In this document: positions 1 to 13,072 of the stretch, piece after piece
Layout: every line of letters begins with the position of its first letter
Position numbering within the stretch: position 1 is the first letter of the stretch
NCBI GenBank assembly: GCA_963931865.1
Contig: OZ007511.1
Coordinates: 7,620,344 to 7,684,343, forward strand
Reading direction: 5' to 3'
DNA: 64,000 nucleotides
Source: Axinella damicornis
Lineage: Eukaryota > Porifera > Demospongiae > Axinellida > Axinellidae
The notes under the pieces: generated by a model
Told to the model about the DNA's origin: nothing
The model's database searches: none
Seen by the model: the letters and a program-made list of their open reading frames with translations, nothing else
Position numbers and translations under genes: made by a program

Positions 1-2753
1 TCTCCTGTTTCTCTGCAGCTCTGCAGTCACTACCATTCTCTCTGATTGTTTGAACTGTACACTAGGACTGCAACAAACATGGACCGCCAACTGTAAGTCA
101 ACACTTCAAGTGTAACCCACAGCACTTTCTTGAAGGTCAAGAGGAAGAGCTATCCCGGAGTGGTTTTCAAAGCTTCAATTATATAACAATATAAACCACA
201 CCCTAACCTGCCATAATATACCCTAAGTCTGCACTGTATGACGTAAGTGACCTAAGTGAACCAATCAGAGGCGAGCTTAGAAAACTACTCTGGTACTGTA
301 GAAGAGGAATGGGAAGAGCCTGGTGGAAGTTTACATTCCTGGGACAATGATATATGGGTCTGTCATCTGACAAATGTCTGGACATAATTTTATTGTCAGC
401 TTGGACATATTGGGCGAGCGTGAGCGAACCCCACACTAGTCGTAGTCGAAAGCGGCTTGCACTGTTGTTGATATGTCTCCCATACCTTAAATATGCCGCA
501 TGCAATATAACATATGAAACTTTGCACTCATTTTCAGACATTGTACCGTAAATCTCCGCCGTATCTGGTACTGAGACTAAGTCTATCTCTTTGATGGATG
601 ATGGCAACAACAAATACGCAGAATGCCGCTCGTGACCTACCTATTCATTTCCTTGAGGCCTAGAGTGAACAATCTACCTCTGTACCTCCTCAGTGACGAA
701 AGCAAAGACGAACACCGCTACTGGACCTACCTAGGCATCTAACTCCATGAACTCTGAGCAGTAGCTACATGACAGGTCCTACAGAACACATGGCGTGCTG
801 GACCAGTGTGCTGCATGGATATAGGTTGTGTGTTACCTGCCATATCGCTGCTAGACTGCACGCTTCAGCTAGCCTGACTCGTAGTTCCTGTGTTGTGCAT
901 ATGTGTGTACTTTGTATATAATTTTCTGGGGCCTGAGGTTGAGCAGTGCTCATGCAGTCACATATTCTGATGACAGTCTTGTATATAGATTATAGAACTG
1001 TTCCACATGCATGTGCACTCGCTCACGCTCGCCCCACAATGTCACACTTTCCACTAGTTATATGGAATCATATCAATCCTGCAGATGATAGATCCGTATT
1101 TGGACATTCGTCAGTGTATTTTTAGGAAATCATAATTACCCCGTGCGCATGTGTGCAGCAGGGTTACGTGATCGGTTTGTGTCACGTCTGTCTGTGGACA
1201 CAAAAATCAGCAGTTTGAGCAGTGAAGGCCTTGTTGAAGGCTTAGGATAGAAGTGTCAGAATTCTAGCGTCTACATAACTCACAGACCAGAGATCCGCTG
1301 AGAAAAGCTGCGATAAAGCGTGTTTCTAATTTATGCAACTTGACCTTGAGCTCACCCTGTTTCTAACATTACTGCCACAACTTACAGTATCTCATTCTGA
1401 TGCTCACATCGCTGTATTGTTAATCTGTAGGCCTACATCATGCATGCTGTATTAATAATCGGCGGTAGGCCTACCTATATCAAGTGCGCATGGGATGCGT
1501 GCTCTGCTGAGCACCTGTGTAATCCAAACCTATTTCTTCAATGTGTGCCATAATTATTATTGTGCCAAAGTGAAGCCGGGTGTGAATGGTATAAGCCAAC
1601 AATGAGTTACATGCTGGCATTGTCAAGGAGTGCTTGTACATTACAAGTACTTGTAACGTACATCGATCGAGGGCACTTTCATCTGTTCGTGCCACATGTA
1701 CTCATGCATGATGTAGTGTTCGAGTGCATGGTGTGCTGGAACAATGTACAGCATGTATAGAGTTCGGAATTCTTGTACTGGAAATCTGCGGCCTGAGGTT
1801 GAGTTAGATTCGAATGACAGTGATATGCATGCTGCATAAGCACTTGTTCAGAACACAGTATAATAATTGTATCCAACACTTGACACTACACTGTCTGACT
1901 GTCTATGAAATCTGGCAGTACTGAACAAAGACCACAACATGTGCAGTACTTCTGTATTTCAGCGACTAAACGTTCATAGCTGTGTGACATGATTTCATCT
2001 CTTCTCTGCTACCCAGGGACCTTGTCTTGAAGCTGCACACAGAAACGCTACTGGTGTCTCTCCCCACACCGGACTTCAACATGCCATGCAATTGACGTCA
2101 TCTGTTTTGTGTGTACCATCCAGGGTTTTTGTAATGGTAGTTTGTAATTGCAATGGGATTACAATCAATTACAAATTCCTCTGTAATTGTAATTTACTAA
2201 AAATTAATAATGATGATAATTTTGTGTGAGTGGTTTTGATTACCTTGTAGTTGAAGCTCAACTGAACAATAGCTACTGCTATTGGCCATGGCCCAATATT
2301 TAGTACTTCTGCCCTACCAAGCCATGAGTAATATATATTGACCTCCAGTATATACACCTATAGCATGTGTTGTTGAAACTTGAGATGTATATTGTGTGTA
2401 ATTGCAATTGAAATTGTCATGCTAATGCTAATTGGCTTCTGGTATACGTAATTGCATGATTACTAGCAAGTAGTAATTACAATCCTGGTACCATAATCGC
2501 CTTCGGGTTTTGGTCAGTCTTCAATCTCACTACCAGGACGCTCCAACCAGCCACAAGTGGGAACCAACGGCTGATTTCCCGACTACTCACACGTCTTAGA
2601 TTGAAACGCAAAAACCCAGAACCCTATAGCAACAGCTCCTCTGCTGCACTACTATGTATAGTGGCCTGTCAAATCCAGACCGCCAGATCTAGATCATGAA
2701 GAACGTAACCTCCAAAAAGAATGGCCAATGATTATGGAAAATGGAGTTGAATT
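1..2753. other. No recognisable gene
   Basis: No open frame here shows a recognisable domain or a convincing exon. Two loosely similar stretches (about 790-955 and 1730-1855) share words such as GGCCTGAGGTTGAG and look like old diverged repeats. An AT-rich segment near 2100-2480 is rich in variants of GTAATTGCAATT. Confidence 0.6.
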
Positions 2754-2985
2754 AATTCAAATGCGCTTCAGGTCTTGTAAAGCGTTCGCTGTAACTTGCT
2801 TTTCCATGTCTGCAGATTGTTTGTGCCGCCGTTATCATAATATGATACCGGCGGCACAAACAATCTGCAGACATGGAAAAACAAGTTACAGTGAACGCTT
2901 TACAAGACCTGAAGTGCATTTGAATTAGTGCATTCACTAATTCAAATGCGCTTCAGGTCTTGTAAAGCATTCACTGTAACTTGCT
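2754..2985. mobile_element. Hairpin MITE-like element with an extra third arm
   Basis: Positions 2754-2926 form a nearly perfect inverted repeat with arms of about 80 bp around a short AT-rich loop near 2840. A third copy of the outer arm, about 48 bp, follows at 2938-2985 in the same orientation as the left arm. Start word AATTCAAATGCGCTTCAGG. No coding capacity. The structure is seen directly; calling it a MITE is inference. Confidence 0.75.
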
Positions 2986-3278
2986 TAATATTATTAGTGT
3001 ACTAGAGTCTAAAGTAGTAGAGTATCACTCTACAGCTATAGAGTGATGAATGGAATCAATGGATCGATGGTCTACTGGGTCAAGTATTACTTGAGGGTGC
3101 TGGGTAGAGTAGTAACTGTTACAGTAGTACTCTACTTAGACTTTGGTATGCATAATGTGCTTTGATCGTTTGAACTATAATCCTTTGTCAAGATATAACC
3201 CATAGCTAGTCCAATTGCAAGCCGGTTATCACAGCCGTTTAGAGACCTTCGGGATGCACCTGTATCAGAACTATAACA

Positions 3279-3399
3279 TGTAGGGATAGCAGAACATAAG
3301 GCAACGAGGTAGGCTGCATAGCATAAAACAGTACGTACTCAACTAATAATCCATATCTTGTGTCTTGTTTCCTTACTTTTGCGTTCTGCTATCCCTACA
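3279..3399. mobile_element. Short TIR element, TGTAGGGATA family
   Basis: About 121 bp bounded by TGTAGGGATAGCAGAAC and its complement GTTCTGCTATCCCTACA. The termini closely resemble those inside the large palindrome at 46084-46352, so two members of one family are present. No coding capacity. Confidence 0.65.
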
Positions 3400-4206
3400 T
3401 TTGTTCATGACATTTTGTAGCAGCAGGTGAGACGAACATTGCTGTCACAGACCAGAAATCAGTGGTCTCACAGGCACATGCAAGCAGTAGTAGTTGGTAT
3501 AGAGGATATTGACTGAGGCTTCCAGTAGGCATCTCGAGTCAACCCTTCTCTGGATGGATGACAAAGCCCGCTCTCCCTGTCTGAAGACCATAATTATAGC
3601 CAATTAGTAGCATATTATAGTCCCTACCCTTATTGTCTATGTTGCTAACAAAGTTGGAGAGAGTTACCTGCAGATTTGGCGCGCAAGCCCGCGATTGATT
3701 AGCTTCTGATTGGTCAATGTTTGCGGCTGAAATGTTTTGGCGGGAATTTTAAAATTCTTTTGATGGACTGCTTCGGGGTCATCAGTTTTCTCATTTTTTG
3801 TTGAATAGGGAATGAACGCTTGAGTGCGGTAGGAGACGGAATCCACACTCTGAGATACCTTCCACTACAAGGTCCGCGCCGATAGCAAGCCATTGTGCGC
3901 CGATCCATCCTCATCGCGTCATTCTCCACCACGTCCGTACTCTATACTCTACTTCTCCCTGTCCTGTCGCCAGATGTGCCAGCACCACAGCATGCAGTCT
4001 CATCTCGCCAGATTTGCTCACAGGCCCACACTCTACTACTCAGCCGTTCAAGTTGTTATCGATGGCGCAGCTGTATCGTGTGAAGCCAATATTTCACTTT
4101 ATCCTTTTCCACGTCTCAATATCTTTCGCGCCAGTGTCTTCCAATCTCCTGATGGCTATACTCCCATCTCCGCAGTGGCGGGACGGGACCTGGTGATGCC
4201 GTGGTG
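3400..4206. other. No recognisable gene; leads into satellite
   Basis: Higher-GC stretch (about 3680-4200) with several short open frames, none of recognisable content. It could hold a promoter or a non-coding exon, but nothing in the sequence decides this. Confidence 0.4.
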
Positions 4207-7200
4207 TGGATATGCTAGCCTTCCCAAAAGCTGTTGCTTCTCGGCTAGGTACCTTCCGACCTCTTGATTGCCTATAGCTTCAGCACAAGGTGAAGGATTG
4301 TGCACGTGGCGGTAGGTTTTCTACCCTGGACATACGAGGAGTTGCAGGAGGGGACCCGGAAGTTAAATTTGTGCCCAGGTGAGTGGACAAACTAGCTAGC
4401 CAGCCCAAAAGCTGTTGCCTACCTGCAGCTATAGGTACGTTCATTCTGATCTCCCGATTACCTTAGCTGCCGGCTTAAGCAAGGCGTGCAGGATAGTGGT
4501 GGCAGGAGTTAAAGGAGGGGACCAGGAGATTACATTTGTTCAGAGGTGAGTGGACATGCTAGCCTTCCAAAAAGCAGTTCGTACTACCCCTACCTGCAGC
4601 TAGGTGTGTTAATTTGGACCTCAGGCCTGATAGCATTGCTGCTGGCTTCAGCATGGGGAGTAGGATGATGGTGATGCGATTTTTACCCTGGAGACCCAAG
4701 GAGTTACCAACAGGAGGGGACCTGGAGATTAATTTGTGCAGAGGTGAGTAGACATGCTAGTCTTCCCAAAAGCTGTTGTCCCTCTCCGTACCTGCAGCTA
4801 TATGTATGACTTCCTACCTCCTGATGGCCATGCTGCTGACTCCAGTTTGGGGAGCTTGATTGTGACAGTGCGAGTTCTACCCTGTAGATCCGAGGAGTTG
4901 CAGGAGGGGACCAGGAGATTACATTTGATCAGAGGTGAGTGGACATGCTAGCCTTCCCAAAAGCTGTTCGTTCTCCCCCTACCTGCAGATAGGTGTGTTA
5001 ATTTGGACCTAATGATAGCTTAACTGCCGGCTTCAGCATTGGGTGCAGGGTGATCGTATGGTGGTGTGATTTCTACACTGGAGATCCGAGGAGTTGCAGG
5101 AGGGAACAAGGAGATTAAATTTGTTCCGAGGTGAGTGGACATGCTAGCCTTCTCAGAAACTGTTGCTTCTCTCCCTACCTTCAGCTAGGTGTGTGAATTG
5201 TGACCACCTGATGCTTTGCTGCCGGCTTCAGCATGGGGTGACTGATGGTGACAGTGCGATTTCTACCCAGGAGATCCGAGGAGTTGCAGGAAGGGACCAG
5301 AAGATTACATTGGTTAAGAGGTGAGTGGACATGCTAGCCTTCTCAAAAACTGTTCATTCTCTCCCTACCTTCAGCTAAGGGTGTGAATTGTGACCACCTG
5401 ATACTTAGCTGCCCGCTTCAGCATGTGGTGCCTGATGGTGACAGTGTGATTTCTACCCTGGAGAGATCCGAGGAGTTGCAGGAGACCAGGAGATAACATT
5501 TGTTCAGAGGTGAGTGGACATGCTAGCCTTCCCAAAAGCTGTTCGTTCTCCCCCTACCTGCAGATAGGTGTGTTAATTTGGACCTCATGATAGCTTAACT
5601 GCCGGCCTCAGCATTGGGTGCAGGGTGATCATATGGTGGTGTGATTTCTACACTGGAGATCCAAGGAGTTGCAAGAGGGGACCAGGAGTTTAAATTTGTT
5701 GTGAGGTGAGTGGACATGCTAGCCTTCTCAAAAACTGTTGCTTCTCTCCCTACCTTCAGCTAGGTGTGTGAATTGTGACCACCTGATACTTATCTGCCGG
5801 CTTCAGCGTGGGGTGCCTGATGGTGACAGTGCGATTTCTACCCAGAAGATCCGAGGAGTACCAGGAGATTACATTGGTTAAGAGGTGAGTGGACATGCTA
5901 GCCTTCTCAAAAACTGTTGCTTCTCTCCCTACCTCCAGCTAGGTGTGTGAATTGTGACCACCTGATACTTATCTGCCGGCTTCATGCTAGCCTTCTCAAA
6001 AACTGTTCTTTCTCTCCCTACCTTCAGCTAGGTGTGTGAATTGTGACCACCTGATGCTTATCTGCCGGCATCATGCTAACGTTCTCAAAAACTGTTGTTT
6101 CTCTCCCTACCTTCAGCTAGGTGTGTGAATTGTGACCACCTGATGCTTAGCTGCCGGGTTCAGCATGGGGTGCCTGGTTCAGCATGGGGTGCCTGATGGT
6201 GACAGTGTGATTTCTACACTGGAGATCCGAGGAGTTGCAGGAGGGGACCAGGAGATTACATTGGTTAAGAGGTGAGTGGACATGTTAGCCTTCTCAAAAA
6301 CTGTTCCTTCTCTCCCTACCTTCAGCTAGGTGTGTGAATTGTGACCACCTGATGCTTATCTGCCGGCTTTAGCGTGGGGTGCGGGGTGATGGTGGTGTGA
6401 TTTCTACACTGGAGATCCAAGGACTTACCAGCAGGAGGGGACCTGAGATTAATTTCTTCAGAGGTGAGTGGACATGCTAGTCTTCCCAAAAGCTGTTGCC
6501 CCTCTCCGTACCTGCAGCTATATGTATGCCTTCCTACCTCCTGATGGCCATGCTGCTGACTCCAGTTTGGGGTGCTTGATTGTGACAGTGCGATTTCTAC
6601 CCTGGAGATCCGAGGAGTTGCAGGAGGGGACCAGGAGATTAAATTTGTTCAGAGGTGAGTGGACATGCTAGCCTTCTCAAAAACTGTTGCTTCTCTCCCT
6701 ACCTTCAGCTAGGTGTGTGAATTGTGACCACCTGATACTTATCTGCCGGCTTCAGCGTGGGGTGCCTGATGGTGACAGTGTGATTTCTACTTAGGAGATC
6801 CGAGGAGTTGCAGGAGCGGACCAGGAGATTACATTGGTTCAGAGGTGAGTGGACATGCTAGCCTTCCCAAAAGCTGTTCGTTCTCCTCTTACTGCACATA
6901 GGTGTGTTAATTTGGACCTCATGATAGCTTACAGTGTAACTGCCGGCTTCAGCATTGGGTGCAGGGTGATCATATGTTGGTGTGATTTCTACACTGGAGA
7001 TCCGAGGAGTTGAAGGAGGGGACCAGGAGATTAAATTTGTTCTGAGGTGAATGGACATGCTAGCCTTCTCAAAAACTGTTGCTTCTCTCCTTACCTTCAG
7101 CTAGGTGTGTGAATTGTGACCACCTGATACTTATCTGCCGGCTTCAGCGTGGGGTGCCTGATGGTGACAGTGCGATTTCTACCCAGGAGATCCGAGGAGT

Positions 7201-10200
7201 TGCAGGAGGGGACCAGGAGATTACATTAGTTCTGAGGTGAGTGGACATGCTAGCCTTCTCAATAACTGTTGCTTCTCTCCCTAACTTCAGCTAGGTGTGT
7301 GAATTGTGACCACCTGATGCTTATCTGCCGGCTTCAGCGTGGGGTGCGGGGTGATGGTGGTGTGATTTCTACACTGGAGATCCAAGGAGTTACCAGCAGG
7401 AGGGGACCTGGAGATTAATTTCTGCAGAGGTGAGTGGACATGCTAGTCTTCCCAAAAGCTGTTGCCCCTCTCCGTACCTGCCGCTATATGTATGCCTTCC
7501 TACCTCCTTATGGCCATGCTGCTGACTCCAGTTTGGGGTGCTTGATTGTGACAGTGCGATTTCTACCCTGTAGATCCGAGGAGTTGCAGGAGGGGACCAG
7601 GAGATTAAATTTGTTCAGAGGTGAGTGGACATGCTAGCCTTCTCAAAAACTGTTGCTTCTCTCCCTACCTTCAGCTAGGTGTGTGAATTGTGACCACCTG
7701 ATACTTATCTGCCGGCTTCAGCGTGGGGTGCCTAATGGTGACAGTGTGATTTCTACTTAGGAGATCCGAGGAGTTGCAGGAGCGGACCAGGAGATTACAT
7801 TGGTTCAGAGGTGAGTGGACATGCTAGCCTTCCCAAAAGCTGTTCGTTCTCCTCTTACTGCACATAGGTGTGTTAATTTGGACCTCATGATAGCTTACAG
7901 TGTAACTGCCGGCTTCAGCATTGGGTGCAGGGTGATCATATGTTGGTGTGATTTCTACACTGGAGATCCGAGGAGTTGAAGGAGGGGACCAGGAGATTAA
8001 ATTTGTTCTGAGGTGAATGGACATGCTAGCCTTCTCAAAAACTGTTGCTTCTCTCCCTATACCTTCAGCTAGGTGTGTGAATTGTGACCACCTGATACTT
8101 ATCTGCCGGCTTCAGCGTGGGGTACCTGATGGTGACAGTGCGATTTCTACCAAGGAGATCCGAGGAGTTGCAGGAGGGGACCCGGAGATTACATTAGTTC
8201 TGAGGTGAGTGGACATGCTAGCCTTCTCAAAAACTGTTGCTTCTCTCCCTAACTTCAGCTAGGTGTGTGAATTGTGACCACCTGATGCTTATCTGCCGGC
8301 TTCAGCGTGGGGTGCGGGGTGATGGTGGTGTGATTTCTACACTGGAGATCCAAGGAGTTACCAGCAGGAGGGGACCTGGAGATTAATTTCTGCAGAGGTG
8401 AGTGGACATGCTAGTCTTCCCAAAAGTTGTTGCCCCTCTCCGTACCTGCAGCTATATGTATGCCTTCCTACCTCCTGATGGCCATGCTGCTGACTCCAGT
8501 TTGGGGTGCTTGATTGTGACAGTGCGATTTCTACCCTGTAGATCCAAGGAGTTGCAGGAGGGGACCAGGAGATTAAATTTGTTCAGAGGTGAGTGGACAT
8601 GCTAGCCTTCTCAACAACTGTTGCTTCTCTCCCTACCTTCAGCTAGGTGTGTGAATTGTGACCTCCTGATACTTATCTGCCGGCTTCAGCGTGGGGTGCC
8701 TGATGGTGACAGTGTGATTTCTACTCAGGAGATCCGAGGAGTTGCAGGAGCGGACCAGGAGATTACATTAGTTCAGAGGTGAGTGGACATGCTAGCCTTC
8801 CCAAAAGCTGTTCGTTCTCCCCCTACCTGCAGCTAGGTGTGTTAATTTGGACCTCTTTATAGCTTTGGTGCCGGCTTCAGCATTGGGTGCAGGGTGATGG
8901 TGGTGTGATTTCTACACTGCAGATCCGAGGAGTTGCAGGAGGGGACCAGGAGATTAAATTTGTTCTGAGGTGAGTGGACATGCTAGCCTTCTCAAAAACT
9001 GTTGGTTCTCTCCCTACCTTCAGCTAGGTGTGTGAATTGTGACCACCTGATGCTTAGCTGCCGGCTTCAGCATGGGGTGCCTGATGGTGACAGTGCGATT
9101 TCTACCCTGGAGATCGATCCGAGGAGTTGCAGGAGGGGACCAGGAGATTTCATTTGTTCAGAGGTGCATGAGTGGACATGCTAGCCTCCCCAAACACTGT
9201 TGCTTCTCTCCCTACCTGTGTGAATTGAGACCATGTGATGGCTTAGCTGCCGGCTTCAGCATGGGGTGCCTGATGGTGACAGTGTGATTTCTACCCTGGA
9301 GATCCGAGGAGTTGCAGGAGGGGACCAGGAGATTACATTTGTTCAGAGGTGAGTGGACATGCTAGCCTTCTCAAAAACTGTTGCTTCTCTCCCTACCTTC
9401 AGCTAGGTGTGTGAATTGTGACCACCTGATACTTATCTGCCGGCTTCAGCGTGGGGTGCCTGATGGTGACAGTGTGATTTCTACTTAGGAGATCCGAGGA
9501 GTTGCAGGAGCGGACCAGGAGATTACATTGGTTCAGAGGTGAGTGGACATGCTAGCCTTCCCAAAAGCTGTTCGTTCTCCTCTTACTGCACATAGGTGTG
9601 TTAATTTGGACCTCATGATAGCTTACAGTGTAACTGCCGGCTTCAGCATTGGGTGCAGGGTGATCATATGTTGGTGTGATTTCTACACTGGAGATCCGAG
9701 GAGTTGAAGGAGGGGACCAGGAGATTAAATTTGTTCTGAGGTGAATGGACATGCTAGCCTTCTCAAAAACTGTTGCTTCTCTCCCTACCTTCAGCTAGGT
9801 GTGTGAATTGTGACCACCTGATACTTATCTGCCGGCTTCAGCGTGGGGTGCCTGATGGTGACAGTGCGATTTCTACCAAGGAGATCCGAGGAGTTGCAGG
9901 AGGGGACCCGGAGATTACATTAGTTCTGAGGTGAGTGGACATGCTAGCCTTCTCAAAAACTGTTGCTTCTCTCCCTAACTTCAGCTAGGTGTGTGAATTG
10001 TGACCACCTGATGCTTATCTGCCGGCTTCAGCGTGGGGTGCGGGGTGATGGTGGTGTGATTTCTACACTGGAGATCCAAGGAGTTACCAGCAGGAGGGGA
10101 CCTGGAGATTAATTTCTGCAGAGGTGAGTGGACATGCTAGTCTTCCCAAAAGTTGTTGCCCCTCTCCGTACCTGCAGCTATATGTATGCCTTCCTACCTC

Positions 10201-11955
10201 CTGATGGCCATGCTGCTGACTCCAGTTTGGGGTGCTTGATTGTGACAGTGCGATTTCTACCCTGTAGATCCAAGGAGTTGCAGGAGGGGACCAGGAGATT
10301 AAATTTGTTCAGAGGTGAGTGGACATGCTAGCCTTCTCAAAAACTGTTGCTTCTCTCCCTACCTTCAGCTAGGTGTGTGAATTGTGACCTCCTGATACTT
10401 ATCTGCCGGCTTCAGCGTGGGGTGCCTGATGGTGACAGTGTGATTTCTACTCAGGAGATCCGAGGAGTTGCAGGAGCGGACCAGGAGATTACATTAGTTC
10501 AGAGGTGAGTGGACATGCTAGCCTTCCCAAAAGCTGTTCGTTCTCCCCCTACCTGCAGCTAGGTGTGTTAATTTGGACCTCCTTATAGCTTTGGTGCCGG
10601 CTTCAGCATTGGGTGCAGGGTGATGGTGGTGTGATTTCTACACTGCAGATCCGAGGAGTTGCAGGAGGGGACCAGGAGATTAAATTTGTTCTGAGGTGAG
10701 TGGACATGCTAGCCTTCTCAAAAACTGTTGGTTCTCTCCCTACCTTCAGCTAGGTGTGTGAATTGTGACCACCTGATGCTTAGCTGCCGGCTTCAGCATG
10801 GGGTGCCTGATGGTGACAGTGCGATTTCTACCCTGGAGATCGATCCGAAGAGTTGCAGGAGGGGACCAGGAGATTTCATTTGTTCAGAGGTGCATGAGTG
10901 GACATGCTAGCCTCCCCAAACACTGTTGCTTCTCTCCCTACCTGTGTGAATTGAGACCATGTGATGGCTTAGCTGCCGGCTTCAGCATGGGGTGCCTGAT
11001 GGTGACAGTGCGATTTCTACCCTGGAGATCCGAGGAGTTGCAGGAGGGGACCAGGAGATTACATTTGTTGAGAGGTGAGTGGACATGCTAGCCTTCCCAA
11101 TAGCTGTTTTTTCTCCCCCTACCTGCAGCTAGGTGTGTTAATTTGGACCTCCTGATTGCTTAGCTGCCAGCTTCAGCGTGGGCTGCAGGATGATGGTGAT
11201 GCCATTTCTACCCTGGAGATCCTAGGAGTTACAGGAGGGGACCAGGAGATTAGAGTGTGCAGAGGTGAGTGGAAATGCTAGCCTTCCCAATAGCTGTTGC
11301 TTCTCTCCTTTTCTGCAGAAAGGTGTGCATGTTAATTCCTGATGGCATAGCTGCCGGCTTCAACACTTGGTGCAGGATGGTGGTTGTGATGGTGGAGGAG
11401 TGAAAGGAAGGGACCTGGAGATTAAATTTGTTCTGAGGTGATTGGACATGCTAGCGTTCCCAAAAGCTGTTCCTTCTCCCCCTTCCTGCAGCTAAGCACT
11501 TGCCGACCTCTTGATGTTCTTGCTGCCGGTTTGAGTGTGGGTGTGCACTTGCAGGATGACGGTTGTGTATTTTCTGTCCTCGAGATCCGGTGAATGATGA
11601 GAGGGGACCTGGAGATTATATTTCTTAAGGTGAGTTGACATGCTAGCCTTCCCAAAAGCTGTTGCTCTACTCCATACCTGCATATATGCCTTCCTACCTC
11701 CTGATGGCTGTGCTGCTGACTCCAGTATGGTGTGCTTGATTGTGACAGTGTGTTTACTCCGCAGAGTTGCACGAGGAGACCAGGAGATTAAACTTGTGCA
11801 GAGGTGAGTGGAAATGCTAACCTTCCCAATAGCTGTTGCTTCTCTCGTTACCTGCAGTAGGTGTTCTGATTTCCTGGTGGCTTAGCTTCCGGCTTGAACA
11901 CTTGGTGCAGGATGGAGGTTGTGATGGTGGAGGAGTGAAAGGAGGGGTACAGCGA
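4207..11955 (+). repeat. Satellite of ~191-bp exon/intron-like units with higher-order structure
   Basis: About 40 head-to-tail units of roughly 185-195 bp. Each begins near GAGGTGAGTGGACATGCTAG, followed by a pyrimidine-rich stretch (CTTCTCTCCCTACC) ending in TTCAG or TGCAG, then a conserved block of about 135 bp ending in CAGAG or CTGAG. The junction CAGAG/GTGAGT matches a strong 5' splice site, and the pyrimidine tract plus AG matches a 3' splice site, so each unit reads as a ~132-bp exon plus a ~58-bp intron. Unit variants are arranged in higher-order repeats: near-identical landmarks recur at 6468, 7434 and 8402 (966 and 968 bp, five units) and at 8402 and 10128 (1726 bp, nine units). 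Many units have stops in every frame, so the whole array cannot be one coding gene. Degenerate units mark both edges. Confidence 0.9.
7105..7236 (+). other. Example of an open, phase-symmetric exon-like satellite unit
   Basis: Using the acceptor CTAG before 7105 and the donor GTGAGT after 7236 gives exactly 132 nt with no stop, starting and ending in the same phase (44 codons). The reading starts RCVNCDHL and ends GDQEITLVL. Units near 10371-10502 are open in the same way. Sister units that contain TTAATTTGGACCT have stops in this frame. Whether any unit is spliced or translated is unknown. Confidence 0.35.
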
Positions 11956-12709
11956 GGTTCGTCGATGACTATGGTGCGCCGTGTGCATTTGCGTAAGGGC
12001 TGCCTTATAACAGTTTAATAATTGAGTGCGAGTTCAGTGGAGTTTGAGTTGCCATCATTATCTTATTGGTCGATTATGGTGAGGCTGAAGCTATAGCTTG
12101 CTAGCTGTGTCGATACTCCAGAATTATGTCTTGCTGGTGAGTTAACATAGTTACTCATTTACAATCTGTGTAATGACTCAATTTGCTAGTACATAGCTGT
12201 AGAATCATTTTGTGGTTGTGGTATATAGAGCCAGAGTTCATTGCACATCGGCAAAAGTTCAGTTTCAAGTTGAGTGTTGACAACCCAGTGTCAAGTATCC
12301 ATATCATAGCTAGCTGCGGACTAAGCAGCTATTACAGTGTGTTAGATAATTGGCAGCTAGTTTTGAGTGAGGAAACTTGGTAACTAGCGCTAAAGTAGGC
12401 AGGTTGACCAATGATTGCAAAAGCTGTCATGAGCTCCCATAAGCCCATAAGAATTTATATGGGGGCAACACTAGGCGTTATACTTTAATACATAATTCAC
12501 TGGTATTCTCTGTGAGGCTTCATGCATATTCACATACATGCAGTAACAGGCATATTGTTTGTTATAGCTATGTAATTCACAGTCTTGCTGTCTAGTATCT
12601 TCAGGATGGATTGAAAGTGCAGAGCATGCAGCCTTCTCCTATATGGAGAAGATTATAGAATAGGCAGGGTACATGATCTTGTCCTTCCTCACACTGCCTA
12701 TAGTCGATA
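11956..12709. other. No recognisable gene
   Basis: Single-copy-looking sequence after the satellite edge. No domain-bearing frame seen. Confidence 0.5.
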
Positions 12710-13072
12710 TTGCATTGTGACAGTTTCACCTTGCCACTGACAGTTGTGCATTCCGAAGCTAGTGCCAACCTTGCGGAGAAGACCAAGGCACTTAGGGAAC
12801 TCCTCAGAAAGAACAATGCATGGCTGTGCGGCACACCGCAACGTGTGGCCTTTGAAGTGGTCAAGAAAGCTCTGACCACGTACGGCTCCTGTTCTTGCAT
12901 AGACAAGCAGCAAAAGCAGAGACAAGAGAGAACCTTCAACACACGTCGGAGAGCCCGGGAGCTATCGGAGTTAGTTCCAGGAGACAATGTGTGGGTTCCT
13001 GACCAAAGCTCTGAAGCTACTGTTCTAGACGAGGTCAATCGCCGATCATACGAGGTTGAAATGAGTGAATGA
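12710..13072 (+). pseudogene. Ty3/Gypsy-like pol remnant (RT end joined to integrase C-terminus)
   Basis: One open frame of 120 codons contains two separate pieces of a retrotransposon polyprotein. Residues about 14-60 (AEKTKALRELLRKNNAW, then AFEVVKKALT) match the segment between reverse transcriptase and RNase H typical of Ty3/Gypsy elements. Residues about 70-118 (RRRARELSELVPGDNVWV, then RRSYEVE) match the end of integrase. RNase H and most of integrase are missing between them, so the copy is an internally deleted relic. No LTRs were found nearby. It is not a functional gene. The family assignment comes from motif recognition, not a search. Confidence 0.75.

Noticed and set aside
3893..4267. 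124-codon + frame before the satellite
   Set aside because: No domain, runs into degenerate satellite units, no start or splice support.
4754..11091. Repeated 60-97-codon frames (MDMLVFPK, MSIHLRTN, MVLSLPSARC types)
   Set aside because: They cross the splice-like motifs of the satellite and repeat with the array period; they are shadows of the units, not separate genes.
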